In this document: positions 20,910 through 31,997 of the stretch, in pieces
Layout: each line of letters begins with the position of its first letter
How positions within the stretch are numbered: the first letter of the stretch is position 1
Origin: Brachypterus glaber
Taxonomy: Eukaryota; Arthropoda; Insecta; Coleoptera; Kateretidae
Assembly: GCA_958510825.1 (NCBI GenBank)
Contig: OY294044.1
Span: 70,816,095 to 70,880,094 of the forward strand
Reading direction: 5' to 3'
Length of the DNA: 64,000 bases
Notes under the pieces: model-generated
What the model was told of the DNA's origin: nothing
What the model saw: only the letters and a program-made list of their open reading frames with translations
Databases searched by the model: none
Translations under genes and position numbers: made by a program

Positions 20910-21511
20910 ACCAATAGCTAGAAATCCAGAATTAATTTACTACATTGCTAATTCACAGATGGCTGTGGTTGAAGAACAGGTGGATCTTGGCATAACTATT
21001 ACAAAGGACTTATCCTGGTCTCCACAAGTTTTACAAGCTGTCAAACGTTGTAATTTTTTATCATTCATCATTAAAAAAACCTTTCTCAATCCCTCTCCTA
21101 GGTTTATACTTATGACTTATAAAACGTATATACGTCCTCACCTTGAGTTTAGCATACAAGTTTGGAATCCGTGGCGTGTTGGCGATATTGAGCTAATGAA
21201 AAAGTGCAAAGAAGATTTACAAAATTACCGATGGTTCTTAGAAATGTTCCTTATGATGAAAGACTTAGGATTCTAAATCTGCCTACAAAATCCTACATAA
21301 TATATTTAATTGCTATCTCAATTTCATTTTTAATTTGGATGTTGATCAACTACTCCGTGGTCACTCTTTAAAATTGGCCAGGGAAAGGTTTAGCAAATGT
21401 GTAGGTGAACATTTTTTCACAAACAGAATTTTTAGATCTTGGAATGGACTTCCTAAATCGGTTATTTGTGCGACATCAACTAATATGTTTAAAAATAGAC
21501 ATAAACTTTAG
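20910..21511 (+). pseudogene. LINE reverse transcriptase C-terminal region, broken
   Basis: The open stretch 20915-21276 reads like the end of the palm/thumb region of an insect non-LTR reverse transcriptase: VDLGITITKDLSWSPQV, then VKRCN, then YKTYIRPHLEF and VWNPW. After a frameshift near 21240 the reading continues as ERLRILNLP. After a further deletion comes FNLDVDQLLRGHSLKLAR, and the classic end FRSWNGLPKSV to a stop at 21509-21511. Upstream catalytic motifs are missing, so this is a 5'-truncated, inactive copy. The closing WNGLP module is typical of CR1/jockey-type LINEs (clade is inference). Confidence 0.75.
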
Positions 21512-21575
21512 TTAACAACAATAAATTAAGGTATGAGCAAAATATTTTCTGCCACTATGCAAAAAAAAAAATTTA
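21512..21575 (+). repeat. LINE 3' tail
   Basis: Short 3' region after the LINE stop codon, ending in a run of A near 21561-21571, as expected for a retrotransposed 3' end. Confidence 0.5.
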
Positions 21576-21673
21576 TACTTACAAATTAAAATTCAAAGTC
21601 TCTCATACACATCCTTTTTTTAATACATAAATACAATTTTCTACATAAAATTACAGATATCAACATTGATTTT

Positions 21674-21916
21674 TTATTTATCAAGTCTTTTTCTAAAAAT
21701 TATTTCTGCAATTTCTCTTTTCCTTTTATGTTTTTCATTATACAGAATATCCACATTTTTTAGATCTGCTGTATGGCCAAAATCTACACTATGTTGTGTT
21801 AGGGCCGTGCTCTCTCTCTCTTTCCAGATTTGATAGAGCTCATTTGTATTATTATTTTTTTGTACGCTTTTACTAGTCATTTTGAGCATCACAAGTTTTA
21901 TAAACTTCATAAACAT
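21674..21916 (-). pseudogene. Penelope-like element, C-terminal GIY-YIG region fragment
   Basis: The 80-codon minus-strand frame contains STALTQHSVDFGHTADL followed by KNVDILYNEKHKRKREIAE. The pattern (S)ALxQHxxxxGHxxxxxNVxIL...KR..EIxxI is characteristic of the last part of the GIY-YIG endonuclease region of Penelope-like retroelements. Reverse transcriptase motifs are not visible upstream, and the frame starts abruptly, so this is a fragment. It lies tail to tail with the LINE remnant at 20910-21575. It shows that Penelope-like elements have been active in this genome, which bears on the palindromes at 17007 and 47784. Confidence 0.6.
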
Positions 21917-22505
21917 TAAATATTAAACATTAAAAAGACCATACGATAGGTTATAAATTTAAATTTACACGGCCGGGGTATTAAAATATCTGTCTCCTAA
22001 GGCCGTTTTAGGTGATAGACTTATGTGGTCTAAATAGCATAATGGGTATTTTACTAATGGACTCACACATATAGTTAAGGTAGGGCTTTAGGTTTTTTCA
22101 TCTGTAGAAAATGTGCGTCACGCTTTTTATAGAATTATATAAAAATGGAAAAAAACAATGCTTCCTTTAATTATAATTAAAAACAATTTTCATTGAATTT
22201 TTAAAATGTAAAACTGTGGAGAACCAAAATATTTCAATCATTTTGGCAGCGAATATTATGCGAATTTAACCCACTGAAAAAATTGTTGTTACATGCATTG
22301 CATCCACCAACATTGTAAATAATCCAAAACTTTAGTTTTTTGTTTCTGAAACAGCTTATCATTTCGTTAGTAGGTATGGCGTTTTTTCCTAAATAGTTAG
22401 TCTGATGGGGGTAAAATTGACCCCATATATAATATACAATTACTTTCCACGAGGAAAGTCTGGCGTAAATATTTAGAAAAATTTTTATTGCACTTTTTAC
22501 ATTTC

Positions 22506-22710
22506 TCAAATCTGTAAGTCTGTCTGTCTCTCTGTCTGCCTGTCTGTCTGTCTGTATGTCTGTTTGTCTGTCTGTTTGTTTGTCTGTCTGTCTTTCCGGG
22601 AAATTTGTGACCACGATAACTGAAGAAGGCTTTAAGCTAAACACTTTAAATTTGGACCAAAGTTCTGTTCTGTTTTTGGTAAAAATAGGAGTGGGGTAAG
22701 GGGGTAAAAT
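22506..22710 (+). repeat. (TCTG)n tract with conserved flank, copy 3
   Basis: Imperfect TCTG/TTTG repeats fill 22506-22598, followed by GGGAAATTTGTGACCACGAT, AACTGAAGAAGGCTTTAAG, and AAATTTGGACCA. The same flank is found at 9570-9710, 37930-38060 and (inverted) 6160-6255. The long minus-strand frame over 22234-22644 is the translated tetranucleotide tract (repeated TDRQ) and not a gene. Confidence 0.7.
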
Positions 22711-22715
22711 AGAGT

Positions 22716-22802
22716 TAAAATAAATAAAAAAAAAGAAAAAAAAACAACTTTTTTTAATTTTTTTTAAATTTTTTTTTTTAATTTTTTTTAATTTTTTTAT
22801 TT
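22716..22802. repeat. Poly-A/poly-T low-complexity block
   Basis: Runs of A then T, giving a weakly self-complementary AT block next to the preceding repeat. Confidence 0.85.
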
Positions 22803-23387
22803 ATTTGCATCGATTTTGATTTTAATGAAGCTAAAAAACAAATAACATACAAAAAAAAGGTATTGATTAAATTTTACATTCATTAAACTAAAATGGAAAA
22901 CAAATATAAAAATAAAAATCACCGCAAAAATATATTTACCTAATAGACGAATTTTATTTTATGATCATTTTATGAGTTTGGGTCATTTAATGGATTTTTA
23001 AGGATTTTAATATTTATGTGCACATAATTTATGTGCACATATCACATGTGATTTATTACACTGCACAACACTCAAAGATTTGCCAACACCATTTTAGTTG
23101 CATTTGGCTCTAAAAAAAAAAAAGAAATGGGAGAGCCCAGTACTAAAAGTACCCCACCATGGCAAACTATGATGGCCACCACTCCCGGATAGCAGTGCAA
23201 AGTTTTGAAAATCTTTCCTTTTTGCTACTAAGCAGCACGGCATACTTATTTCTTTATTATAGTCAAAATTACAATACAGTTTTCAAACGATAATGGTGAT
23301 CCAGAATTCTCGCCCTCGTCATTTTTCATTAAAAAAAAATCAGGAACCGTGTTTTATAGTCTCATCTATACTACAAGTTAAATACTA
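22803..23387. other. Unassigned DNA
   Basis: Nothing supported. The GC-richer patch at about 23130-23210 has no continuous frame or splice pattern that I trust. Confidence 0.4.
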
Positions 23388-24552
23388 TATCGATCGAGTA
23401 GAATGAAAAGCTCGGATATTTTTTTGACATATTGAATTTTTAAATTGACATTGAATGTGAACGTCAATAGTTTTATACTATAGGGGAGATGAGATCACAG
23501 ATAATTTGTTAATTACCGATAAATAAAAGCAAAACCAAGGTAGCTTCTTTAACGAATATTATATCTAAACTTTATTAAGCAAAGGCAATGTTAAAAATCA
23601 TTGAATTTTTGCCCGTCCAATAAAAGTTAATTGAAATAAAATAGTTATTTTTGTCCTAAAATAATTGTAAAAAATACTTCGCCGAAAACAATCGGAAACA
23701 TTTTTGAAATATGCTATTGCGTAATACAGGGTAGGGTGATCATTCGAAAATAATCCACACCAAATACCTCGCAAACTAAGCACAAAAAGAAATAATTGTT
23801 AATTTTTATATTGTGCTTAGTTTACAAGGTATTTGGGGTGGATCGTTTTCAAAGGATTACGCAATAGCACATTTTAAAATTGTTCCCGATTGTTTTTGGC
23901 TAAATAAGTATTTTGACTATTTTATAATATCACATAACCTCTATTGGAGGAGCAAAAATTTGATTATTTTTAACAATTTAAAAATATTTTTTAGTTATTT
24001 TGGAACCAAAATAACTATTCAATACTATTAATAAACTTTTATCGGAGGGGCAAAAATTCGATCACTTTTAACATTTTCCTTCCAAAAATTGAACAAATTA
24101 AAATTAATAATTATTATTTAAGGTGAATAAGTTCATCATAAAAATTATGATATATTTTTGGAATCACAACTTTTAACTCCTGTAGATCATTAATTTAGTT
24201 TTTGTGATGGGAATTTGACTGTTGTATAATGACTGGAATTTATCATCAGCCAAAGGGATTGTAGCTAAATCCCTTGGTAGATTTTCATAGGCATCTGTAA
24301 AGTTCTTTTTAATTTTAATTTTTCCTTCTTCGTACTTTATGCTTCTTAAAGCAAAATGTAAAGCAAATTTGAATACTGAAAAAACTTTAAGTAAAATATA
24401 TTTATTTTTGAAAAATAGGGATTACAAGAAAAAAATATGCACATGGTGATATAATCTCCCCTACATTTTTAAGTTTTGACAAAGACATTTAATGTCAGTG
24501 ACAAATTTATTGAAAACCGATATACGAGCTTTTCATTCTACGCAATCGATAT
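23388..24552. mobile_element. 1.16-kb foldback element
   Basis: The outer arms (23388-23500 and 24455-24552) share ATATCGAT, GTAGAATGAAAAGCTCG and GTAGGGGAGAT-type blocks. The inner arms (23590-23793 and 23811-24085) share GAATTTTTGCCC, ATAGTTATTTTGG-like, GCTATTGCGTAAT and CAAGGTATTTGGGGTGGATC. The hairpin turn is near 23802. No coding capacity. The right half has extra internal repetition (AACTATT and TTTTAACA blocks). No target duplication is evident. Confidence 0.65.
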
Positions 24553-26935
24553 GACGCTTTTATAATAATACTCGTTGGCCCTGAGGCGACTTCTATATTT
24601 TTTCCCCATGGTAAACGATTTCTTATTTATGAAATTAAAAGATCTTTAAATTAGAATAGTTTAGTTTCATGTATTTTTTTATCCGCTAATTTGTTTTCTA
24701 GTTATGGGCTGTCAAAATTTACTTAATTAATTGTTCCTATTTTTTTAACCACTGCAGATATTAAAAGAAGTTTATAATATGTAACTATTTGTTCTGGGCG
24801 ACAGACTTATCTTTCTCTTTCTTAAGTAAAAGTAAATTCTTATATGCTGAATTTTATTAATAAACCCTGGTATAGTATCAACAATAAACTGTTGTCATGG
24901 AAATATTTACCAAGAATTTGACATGGCATTTAAATAATAACTTAGTAACAATCAAAAATATATCAAGAGAATAATACCAGGGCATATTAAAAAATTTAAA
25001 GAAATACATATTTATTTTATTAAAAATATGTTATGTTGGCTATAACCGCTTCAACTCGCCGAGGCTTACTTAAAATTAAGCGATTTAACCGATTTTGGTC
25101 CAAGATATCCCATTAATACGGAAGAACTTGCTAGTTTACTTCAGGAAAATGTGCTTGACAATCAATTACTGCTCTACCAAGCATGTCCCAGACATGTTCA
25201 ATACAGTTAAACAAGATAATGAGACAGCGGCGGGTCATTTTTTGTTTTTGCGATTATTTTTTCTCAGAGAAACCAAAATATCCTTTACGTTTTTCGATCA
25301 GTTTATTTAATTTGATTCCTGTAAAAGATATTGGGTAAAATGTTCCGTAACCTACTGTCATTTCACAATGTGAGTTGGTAGGTTTCTGCTTAACGCGGCC
25401 CAAATAGGGTCTTCGAATGACCTTGAAGGGGAAATGTAAGTGAACTCAGAAGAAGTGAGATCACAGTCTCTGCTTGCTTTTTAAAGTCAATACTGTTTTT
25501 GTTTGTGAAATAAGTTGGTTAAACTTCAATCAAAAAGTGTACAGCACACATATGCTTTATGCCCCCCCCCCCATTAAATTTTCTTCGCTACAACTCTGAG
25601 GGAGACTTTCACAGGGGAAGCTCCACTGAACATTTAAATTTCTAACTTCAAATGTTGTTTCCAGCTGAAAGTTAAAATAAGCTCTGGATTTTAGAAGCAG
25701 CTGAGCGAAACAAATAATGCAAAATATTAATTAATGCAACAGTTTAAATTTAATAGCTTACATAAACGATATCTATAGTCTATAAACAGCTTATTAAAAT
25801 ATAATGCTACAGCGAAATTTATTAAAATTTCTCGCGCTTTATTAAATTTATTACTTTTTTTTATTATATAACAGTCAAAAACTCTTTAAATTTTTTAAAC
25901 ATACAACTTTAAAGAGCTTTGTAAGAATGTAGAAACTTTATAGGAATTTAAAAAGGTTTAAATGTTTAAAATTCTTAAGAAAAGGTTTATTAAAAATATA
26001 AAACAATAAAAATGTATATAATTTTAAAAAATATTTAGAGCGCAGTTTAAAACCCTAAAATCCGTCTTTTAAAATAACAAATACTTTTAGATAAACAGTC
26101 ACTCTGCGGTAAGGTAAGGCATGCAGAAATGCTCAAGGAATTCGCAAGGAAATCGAATTCTACTTTAAATGTATACTAAATTGGATGGATTATCTGTATG
26201 TATTAGAAACCATAAAACTTTTACAGCCAGAAATAATAGTTTTTTTACAGCTGTGTAAAAGAAGATCACTATGAGTGGGACATATTATTGAATGGGACAG
26301 CGCCTGTTTCTGAGCTATGCTTCGTAATTTTTGGTTTTTGTTACCACGCTTAGATCGCTCTAGATGTGCAGTAAACAAATAATAATAATAAATTATTATT
26401 AACAATGCCAAAGTTTGGCGGCTGAGTAAAAAAAATAAATTATAAGTCAATTTTACCAAGTCAAAATTAATTTTTTTAATAATAGTATTATTATATATAA
26501 TATTATTAAAACATATTTTATTAACGAAAGGCAAAAGGAAACTATTTGAAATTGGTATATGTAAGAGTCTAGAAAAACACTAAACATATACCAAATAACA
26601 CTAGGCAACAAATCGCAACTTCTTTTTGCCCTCATCTGAAAGTAAAATTTTCTTACTAATTCAAGGGCGTAGAATTTGAATATGTTCTTAGATAAATTCC
26701 AACACCTCACATTTTTGAGATATAAGTCCAGGAAATAAAGACGGATTTTTTCAAAATAGTAGGATTTTGAAAATTTCTATAATAAATAAAATACGATGAA
26801 TTCAAAAATCCATATGCTAAGGACCTACTGTTACAGTAAGTACGCGAAAAAAAAATAAAAAGCTTAAAATTAAAGTCCACAGTTTACTTAATTTCTCATT
26901 TGTGGCAAAACTATCAAGTCTGTGTAAAAATTTCA
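24553..26935. other. Unassigned AT-rich DNA with a C11 run
   Basis: No gene, RNA or complete transposon could be supported in 2.4 kb. A run of 11 C lies at 25562-25572. The open frames at 25095-25310, 26190-26534 and 26453-26710 have no recognisable features and are AT-driven. Confidence 0.4.
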
Positions 26936-26937
26936 TA

Positions 26938-27506
26938 CACTGATAAAACTGTTTATTTGCGTCAACTAAATATTTGGTTGGATATGGCCAATTAAATATT
27001 TGGTTGGGACAAATAAACTTTATGTGAGTCAAATAAATTTTATTTCTGCCAAATAAATTATTTTGTTCCCATTAATAAATCATTTTGCAATTAAAATATT
27101 TGTCTACATGAACTACCCAGTAGCGCAATGGTAGCGCGTTTGATTACGGATCCTGGGGTTGTGGGTTCGAGCCCCACATAGAGCATGGATGTATAGTGGT
27201 GTAAATAGTCGGTAGATGGAACTACGATGACTAACTGTAATGTGGGTTGCAGGTGAAACTGTAAACACATTTCAGGGTGGATGCGAGTTCTGTTGAGGAC
27301 CGTGCTTCGGAGGGCACGTAAAGATGGCGGTCCCGTCAATTAGGCCATAGCAGCGAAAAACGACGTTAAACAGTAAAACAAACAAACAAACAAACAAACT
27401 AAATATTTATTTGACTAAAATAAAATTTATTTGTCCCAACTAAATAATTTAATTGACCATATCCAACCAAATATTTAGTTGACGCAAATAAACTCTTTTA
27501 TCAGTG
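26938..27506. mobile_element. TA-flanked MITE (CACTGATAAAA) interrupted by a SINE
   Basis: The ends read CACTGATAAAACTGTTTATT and the inverted CACTGATAAAAGAGTTTATT, with TA on both outer sides (26936-26937, 27507-27508). The arms also share GCGTCAACTAAATATTTGG and GGATATGG(C/T)CAATTAAAT. Removing the SINE (27116-27396) and one copy of its duplication leaves about 283 bases. A sister copy without the SINE lies at 27656-27854. No coding sequence; the TA site suggests Tc1/mariner-type mobilisation. Confidence 0.8.
27116..27396 (+). mobile_element. SINE with Arg-tRNA-like head (family B)
   Basis: The head carries an A box TAGCGCAATGG and a B box GGTTCGAGCCC, both perfect consensus, with a 4-bp D stem GCGC/GCGC and a T stem GTGGG/CCCAC. 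The stretch TGATTACGGATC corresponds to the anticodon arm of arginine tRNA (ACG). The degenerate acceptor stem excludes a working tRNA. The body has the GTGCTTCGGAGGGCACG module seen in many arthropod SINEs, and the 3' end is a (CAAA)n tail. AACTA occurs on both sides (27111-27115, 27397-27401) as the target duplication. The boundary is confirmed by the sister MITE, which lacks the insert. Confidence 0.85.
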
Positions 27507-27655
27507 TATGACTTAATTTGTAGCTTATAAAATTTTCAACAAAAATATATACAAAATATTTTTTTTATTTGCTTAGTTTGTTCGTAAAAAGTAAATAAAT
27601 GAAAAGAAAATAAAACACATAAGAGTTGTAAGTTGTTATTAAGTACACTGATAAA
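27507..27655. other. Spacer between sister MITEs
   Basis: AT-rich DNA of about 150 bases separating two copies of the CACTGATAAAA MITE; nothing else seen. Confidence 0.5.
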
Positions 27656-27854
27656 ACAGTTTATTTTTGTCAACAAAATATTTGGTTGGATATGGCTAAT
27701 TGAATTATTTGGTTGTGACAAATAAATTTTATTTCTGTCAAATAAACTATTTGGTTCCTATTAATAAATAATTTTGAAATTAAAATATTTGTTTACATGA
27801 ACTAAATATTTATTTGACTCAAATAAAATTTGTTATAAATTCTTTTTAACAGTG
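27656..27854. mobile_element. Sister MITE copy lacking the SINE
   Basis: This copy aligns to 26938-27506 from CACTGATAAAACAGTTTATT through GGTTGGATATGG and TTTACATGAACTAAATATTT, and is continuous where the other copy holds the SINE. The right arm is shortened by an internal deletion, and the right terminus is altered to TTTTTAACAGTG. TA precedes the left end (27654-27655); the right flank is degraded. Confidence 0.75.
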
Positions 27855-28022
27855 TCCACGGCATAACATGGCATTGTCAAGTTGGCATTTTTTTTGTAAC
27901 CTGTAAGTTTTGTAATTCTAAATTCTAATTTTAAAGGATGCTAAAAGAAATTTTAGTTAATAAAGATGCGCTTAGTTGCTCTGAGCATCATATAAGATGC
28001 TTACCCATTTTAACCCTTAAAA

Positions 28023-28950
28023 AAAAACTTTTCGCAAAAAAAAATTAACCGACTTCTATGTCTCTAAAAAGTAAAAAGTAAAAAATATTTAAGCCGGTGC
28101 AAATTTTACCATTCCCTAAATTAATTACTAACAATTATTTTTTATTATTTTATTATTTTTGCTGTGAAATTGGCACCGACTTAAGTATTTTTTATTTTTT
28201 ACTTTTTAGAGACATAGAAGTCGGTTCATTTTTTTTTTTGCGAAAAGTTTTTATTTTTTACTTTTTAGAGACACAGAACTTGTAGATTTGTAACGTCATA
28301 TAAGCTAAATTATAGTTGTTCTTCCATCTCGGCAAGCTGCTGACGTCACAACGCACTGTTAGTGAATTGTGACGTCATTACCTTAAAGATAAATTTCTAA
28401 AAAATAAAGTAATATTTTTATTTCAGCGCCCAAGAGTCCAACCAACCTTATTTTAAACGAAATACTAAAGAAAATCTTCTTAAACTTTAAGCATTCAGTA
28501 ATTTATTTGATAACGCCTTATGGTAAAATCACAAAAAATTTATCATTTTCTCTTGGTATTTTAATATTACAGGCCCAGCGAATCAAGTTTAGCGGCATTT
28601 AAAAGACTTTCAGTATGCCGTAATATTTGAGTGACCCCTTAATAAAGTTATCCGGCTTATCCGAGTTATCGGATATTTCTCTAAAAATTTGGTTAGCAGT
28701 AGAACCAAATTAAGCCGTATTTAAGTAAATTTGCGTTAAAATGATTAGATTTATCTTAATTATCCGGCTTACCCGGCATTATCCGAGCTTCAAATTAAAA
28801 TTGGACCACCTCATGAATGCCCTCTTTAAATTGCAAAAGGTTTCATCAAATTCTGTTCATTCGTTCCAAAGTTATACGGGAACAAACATAAAAAAAAAAA
28901 ACAAAGTCACACGTCGAATTGATAACCTCCTCCTTTTTGGAAGTCGATTA
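28023..28950. mobile_element. 0.93-kb repeat starting with a hairpin (AACCGACTTC family), copy 1
   Basis: This aligns to 52376-53265 over its full length. It opens with a hairpin (28023-28252) whose arms carry AACCGACTTCTATGTCTCTA and TTTTTTACTTTTTAGAGACA around a short loop with GCCGGTGC/GGCACCGAC. It then runs through TCTCGGCAAGCTGC, AGTCCAACCAACCTTATTTT, TTATCCGGCTTA blocks and ends GATAACCTCCTCCTTTTTGG, then AAGTCGATTA. The first and last bases form a short inverted repeat (TTAACCGACTTC). The class is not known to me; similar sequence is common in insect genomes (memory, unchecked). Confidence 0.7.
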
Positions 28951-29120
28951 AATAGTTTTATTTGATAAAATAATTTTAGTACAAATCTGTGGCCTATTCC
29001 CATTAAATTACATAAAAAAATTCAGGTGACCCACTGGACCCATATTAATTTCTTGCATGGGAGCTTAACGTGTTAAAAAAAAATTATATAACGAAGCCTT
29101 ACTAAAATACATTCACTTAC
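28951..29120 (-). other. Putative intron sequence downstream of the exon
   Basis: On the minus strand this follows the donor site GTAAGTG at 29120-29114. AT-rich, no other feature. Confidence 0.4.
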
Positions 29121-29200
29121 GTGTTGAGCTCCAGATCCAGGCGAAACTTGTGGTTAAAGGCCTTAATGAGAAGCGAGGTTCGATGAAAGTGCTTGCCCGT
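29121..29200 (-). CDS. Internal exon, ADAM/ADAMTS-like metalloprotease propeptide
   Basis: On the minus strand an 80-base, GC-richer segment sits between the acceptor TTATTGTTTCAG (AG at 29202-29201) and the donor GTAAGTG (from 29120). In the first frame it reads [20 protein letters not shown] then LDLELNT. KAFxxxFxLDLExN is the pattern seen where the propeptide of ADAM/ADAMTS proteases is conserved, just before the usual LLAP motif. The exon ends after 26 codons and two bases. A second frame is also open but unprotein-like. Splice sites, composition and motif agree; the family assignment is from memory of the pattern. Other exons of this gene would lie outside the recognisable parts of the window. 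Confidence 0.6.
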
Positions 29201-29202
29201 CT

Positions 29203-30698
29203 GAAACAATAATACACAGGTTTAAGTACAGATTACTCCACTCTTTATAGTTTATAACTAGAATTATACGGTATTTCAAAATAGTCCAAAATTTACCTAC
29301 ACGCTAAAACAATGTTGGCAGCAGTAACCAACAAAAGGACACTTTCTCATGTAGGGCCCTAGCTGCTCATTAAAATATTTTTTTTTCAAAAAAACGGAAG
29401 TTTAAAAAAAAATATATATTTTTTTTTCGAAAACGAAAAAAATGTTTTTGATTTTTCGCCCTTACTTTACCAATACAATCAGCCTACAACTTTGGATGAG
29501 GAACCTATGGTCTAAATTTGACGGTCTTAGATCAATGCGTTTTCAAGTTCGATATGGTACGGTTACAGAGGACTCGACTTTCAGCGCCTACTGTAACGGT
29601 AACAAAATACTTATGAAAATGCATAATATATAAAACTTATAAAGAATTTCAAGAACTATTTTTGCTAATAACCACTTTTATCCTCCCATGAATAATTGGC
29701 TAAAAAATCTAAAAAAAAAAAACAATTTCACCCCCAATGGCCATTTTTTAAATATTTAAAACTCGATAGTTATTAATATATTAAAAAAATGATTCAAACT
29801 AAAATTGTTGGAAATTTTATCCTAATCAAAATTGGTTATGTGCATTTTTATCGTAAGATGCATATTTAGCGAGATAACCGCACTCACACCTAAAATTCAA
29901 GATAGCGGACACCCCTTACACAAATCACCCGGTGTAAAACTAACAGGAGTGTTCTGTTACCATCCACTACTACCCTTTAAATTATCAGCCCATGTACATT
30001 TATTGCAATTTAAGAAAGGAATTTCTCGTTAGTCACAGGACTATAAATATATGTAAATAATATATGTAAATAAAAAAATCAATAAAGTTGAGCCTTGCTC
30101 ATTGATTATGAAGGCTCTAAATTTTAAAGCTTGTTAAGTAATTACTTACTATTTTATCTCATCAAAAAGACACATGATTAAGTTCTAATGTTACAGTTTT
30201 TCTTTCACCCTAATTTTGCAGCCCTATTACCCACCATAATCAAAAAACATATCGAGAAGTCTCATTTTTCATAATTATAAGAAGTCAGTCAATTTTTTGA
30301 ACACGTGTGTTTGTATGTGTATATATATTGTGAACACGAACAAACAAAGTTATTTATTAAATGTTTTGTGTTGGTATTCTATACTGTCATGATGAAAAAA
30401 AAAAGTGAAGCTTCTAGACTCAAAATATGCAGTTACTCAAATCTTGTTTAGAGTAATGCTATTTTGAGAGATTTAAATTTTTTATTTTGAGTTAGATATT
30501 TTTGTATATTTATATTGTTTAAATTATTTTTTATACACTGTTATGAACTCCCAACCTCAGTTAAAAAGATATGTCTTTGAATCTGTCTTTATGCACCATA
30601 TAGTATTTTTTATTAGAATGACATTTTTAACTTATAAGGTTAAATTTTGAACCTTTAACTACTTTTTTTATTTGAAGAATTGGGTCTTTAGATCAGAA
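29203..30698. other. Probable intron, no further feature
   Basis: AT-rich DNA upstream (on the minus strand) of the exon. The frames at 29442-29633 and 29832-30032 do not resemble known proteins. No splice-bounded coding segment was found. Confidence 0.35.
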
Positions 30699-30747
30699 TA
30701 AGTCCAAAATGATCAAAATTTGAGTTACGTAATACTTGAACGTTCCC
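30699..30747 (+). repeat. End fragment of the GGGAACGTTCAAGTA MITE family
   Basis: About 45 bases match the right half of the MITE at 45184-45330: TCCAAAATGATCAAAATTTG, then GTTACGTAATACTTGAACGTTCC. No left end is present. Confidence 0.6.
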
Positions 30748-31348
30748 AAAGCAGTTATTTCGAAAAAAAACCATACATTTGAACAGATTTTAAAAAAGGC
30801 TAAATTATATTATAGGATCAAACTTTTCTACGAGAAGCATAATATCATAACCCTGTATTTTATCGATTTTTTTTACTTACTTGCGCCTTCGCCAAAGTTG
30901 TAAATTTTCACAATTTGTACTAAGAATATTCAGAGAGAAGGTCAGAATATTCTTAGAAGTTTTGGACTATGGGGAAAACTATGTTCCCACCCTCCAAAAA
31001 TATTTTAGTAAAAATCTAAACTGAAATCAAGAGTTTAAGCGTAAAGGCTCCAAGAAAGAATGAAAAAGTGGAAACAACTAAGCTGTAAGATGCTTGACTT
31101 GGATCAGATAATTAGACCTATACAAATAAAAGACCTAGTGAAAATTGATTAAAAAAAAGAAATGTGACGACAAAGTTGCTTAAGAAGGATTTATATTAAG
31201 TTTTTGTTCTTTTTTTATTAACATAGAAGCGTTCAGACTATAATGTCTTTCTGTAAGAAAAAACTAAATGAGGTACTTTTTTATAACAAAACCATTCTGT
31301 AACAAACCTAGAAGAATATATTTGGCTGGCCAAAAACCTTTTCATTTA

Positions 31349-31997
31349 TTAAGGGGTCTTCTACCTTAAAATATATAAAATATTTTTTTAAACAAGATAT
31401 CATTTTGAAATTTTGTAGGTATGTTTATTTATATTCAAAGAATACAAAAAAATGATTTTAGCTTTTTAAAGTGCCAACATCAAAACATCAAAAAACAGTG
31501 GTTGCCATAATTCCGGCACTCTGGATCGACTGAAAAAAAAAAACAAAACGGGATATTATTCAGTTTTTAAGTCACTATAGCCCGTATCAAAAGAAAAAAA
31601 TTTGGCCAAAAAATAACAAAATGGCGGACAATTTTTGTTTGAAAATGTTTGAAAAACGTCCGCCATTTTGTTATTTTGTGGCCAATTTTTTTTCTTCTAG
31701 TAAGGGCTATAGCGACTTTAATACTGAATAATATTCCGTTTTTTTTTCAGTCGATTCAAACTGCCGGAATCATGGCGACACCGTTTTTTGTTTTTTTTTT
31801 TTCAAAAACATTTTTTGGCTAGAAAATAGCACTTTAAAAATCTGAAGAAATTTTATTTGTATTCTTTGAATATAAATAAAAATACCTACAAAATTTCACA
31901 ACTATATCTTTTATCTTTCTAAATAAAAAAAAAAATTAAAAAAAAAGATTTTAAAAATAATTATTTTTATAATTTCTAAGATAGAAAGGCTCCTTAA
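31349..31997. mobile_element. Foldback element with TTAAGGGGTCTTCTACCTTA ends, copy 1
   Basis: Arms turn at about 31645, within AAAATGGCGGAC ... GTCCGCCATTTT. Outer ends are TTAAGGGGTCTTCTACCTTA and, inverted, TTAAGGAGCCTTTCTATCTT. Both arms carry CCTACAAAATTTC-type, CAAAGAATAC, GTGCC/CACTTTAAAAA and CCGGMA blocks. About 650 bases, no coding capacity. A relative lies at 40218-40436. Confidence 0.75.

Noticed and set aside
22234..22644. 136-codon minus-strand open frame rich in TDRQ
   Set aside because: It is the translation of the GTCTGTC tetranucleotide tract and its flank; no start context, conserved domain or splice support.
25095..25310. 71-codon frame in a GC-richer patch
   Set aside because: No family recognised and no splice borders; sequence upstream and downstream is non-coding in character.
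27113..27186. Functional tRNA-Arg gene
   Set aside because: Perfect A and B boxes but no acceptor stem pairing; continuous with a SINE body and (CAAA)n tail inside a target duplication.
27091..27339. 82-codon minus-strand frame
   Set aside because: Lies over the Arg-tRNA-derived SINE; antisense SINE frames are commonly mistaken for genes.
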